Part shown: positions 5,050 to 5,523 of the stretch, piece after piece
Numbering within the stretch: position 1 is the first letter of the stretch
Layout of the letters: every line of letters starts with the position of its first letter
Assembly (NCBI GenBank): GCA_943326655.2
Contig: CALPUC020000069.1
Location: 1 to 5,523 of the forward strand
Origin: Rhodoluna limnophila
GTDB lineage: Bacteria > Actinomycetota > Actinomycetes > Actinomycetales > Microbacteriaceae
Reading direction: 5' to 3'
Length of the DNA: 5,523 bases
Position numbers and translations under genes: made by a program
The notes under the pieces: generated by a model
The model's input: only the letters and a program-made list of their open reading frames with translations
Told to the model about the DNA's origin: nothing
Databases searched by the model: none

Positions 5050-5523
5050 CCGGTGCTTGCTTGGCAGGCTTTGATGGCAAAAGTGTTACGACCAACTCAA
5101 AGATCGAATAGGCCAAAACCAGTCCAAGAATTGCGAGAAGCTGACTTAATGAAGTTACAAAAGCCGGGTCTTGAGCCAACTGCTGAGCCAAAGCCACAAG
5201 GCCTTCGTCGGAGAGACCCATCGCTTTCTCAACCACGTTTTGCAGGCTTGCAAAGTTGTTCACTACCCAGCTAACCAGCCCAGAGAGCGGAATAAGGGCC
5301 GAAATAATCCAAAGTGGGCTCACGCCGGTGTCGCGGAAGCGGCGTATCAGCAGCGTAAACCTGGGCAGGATCAGAGCGATGGTTGTGATTGTGCTAATCA
5401 ACCCTCCCAGAACTTCATCCAGGCCAAACGCTGTGTCAATTAGCGAAGCGCCAATTGCTACCAGCATCGTGAAAAGGAAGAACCACCAATACTCGGAACG
5501 CGAAGCTACCCCGCGAAACTTTG
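5030..5523 (-). CDS. DUF805 family membrane protein, 5' end outside the window
   Basis: An integral membrane protein of unknown function; 163 C-terminal residues are visible, and the true start lies beyond the right edge. An internal ATG at 5467 would begin inside the first membrane helix, but the frame stays open to the edge and carries the family hallmark FRGVASRSEYWWFFLF (visible residues 2-17), so the gene clearly extends further. The second hallmark, RRFRDTG (60-66), matches the usual RRLHDTG-like loop with Arg for His. Four hydrophobic segments are seen at about 12-33, 37-58, 69-87 and 124-148. Unlike the compact forms I know, about 36 residues (88-123) with amphipathic, acidic and Gln-rich character separate the last two. 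The tail is Pro/Ala-rich. It lies 98 bases before rpsO on the same strand with no visible terminator between, so some readthrough is possible, but a functional link to S15 is not indicated. Confidence 0.85.
   Translation of the reverse strand, partial: KFRGVASRSEYWWFFLFTMLVAIGASLIDTAFGLDEVLGGLISTITTIALILPRFTLLIRRFRDTGVSPLWIISALIPLSGLVSWVVNNFASLQNVVEKAMGLSDEGLVALAQQLAQDPAFVTSLSQLLAILGLVLAYSIFELVVTLLPSKPAKQAPVAPIVY

Noticed and set aside
4867..5274. A 135-codon plus-strand frame spanning rpsO, the gap and the DUF805 gene.
   Set aside because: It is antisense to two well-supported genes, crosses the rpsO promoter region, and its Arg/Pro/Gln-rich product has no family character.
1..5523. A search for an undescribed system: toxin-antitoxin pairs, CRISPR repeats, phage or transposon ends, integration sites, tRNA genes.
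   Set aside because: The window is filled by conserved housekeeping genes in a known order, with no direct repeats, terminal inverted repeats or compositional breaks seen by eye.

Overview
The window looks like ordinary core chromosome from an actinobacterium. The S15, PNPase, M16 peptidase and DapB proteins all have an actinobacterial, Microbacteriaceae-like character. The base composition appears close to balanced by eye and leucine CTA codons are common, which argues against a high-GC soil actinomycete. My best guess is a streamlined aquatic Microbacteriaceae (Luna-type, such as Rhodoluna or Aquiluna). That placement is inference from protein style and gene order, not a computed result.

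Every supported gene lies on the minus strand, so transcription runs from high to low coordinates. In that order: a DUF805 membrane protein cut by the right window edge (5030-5523); a 98-base gap with a candidate promoter, paired elements and a strong ribosome binding site; rpsO for ribosomal protein S15 (4662-4931); a strong 14-bp hairpin terminator (4614-4649); a leader of about 220 bases with three possible hairpins (4394-4613); pnp for polynucleotide phosphorylase (2156-4393); an M16 zinc peptidase of the PepR type (813-2147); dapB for 4-hydroxy-tetrahydrodipicolinate reductase (87-803); and the first 28 codons of a small membrane protein (1-86).

The genes pnp, the M16 gene, dapB and the last membrane gene are separated by 8, 9 and 0 bases, so they very probably form one translationally coupled operon. 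It joins RNA turnover, protein turnover and lysine/diaminopimelate synthesis. The order rpsO, pnp (gpsI), pepR and, further on, dapB is a known actinobacterial arrangement, also recognisable in Mycobacterium tuberculosis. The most regulatory-looking DNA is the two gaps around rpsO, where leader RNA structure could control S15 and PNPase levels.

I found no mobile element, CRISPR array, tRNA, rRNA, phage gene or defence system, and no sign of an undescribed multi-gene system. No gene-free stretch exceeds 300 bases; the longest, between pnp and rpsO, is 268 bases and is described below.
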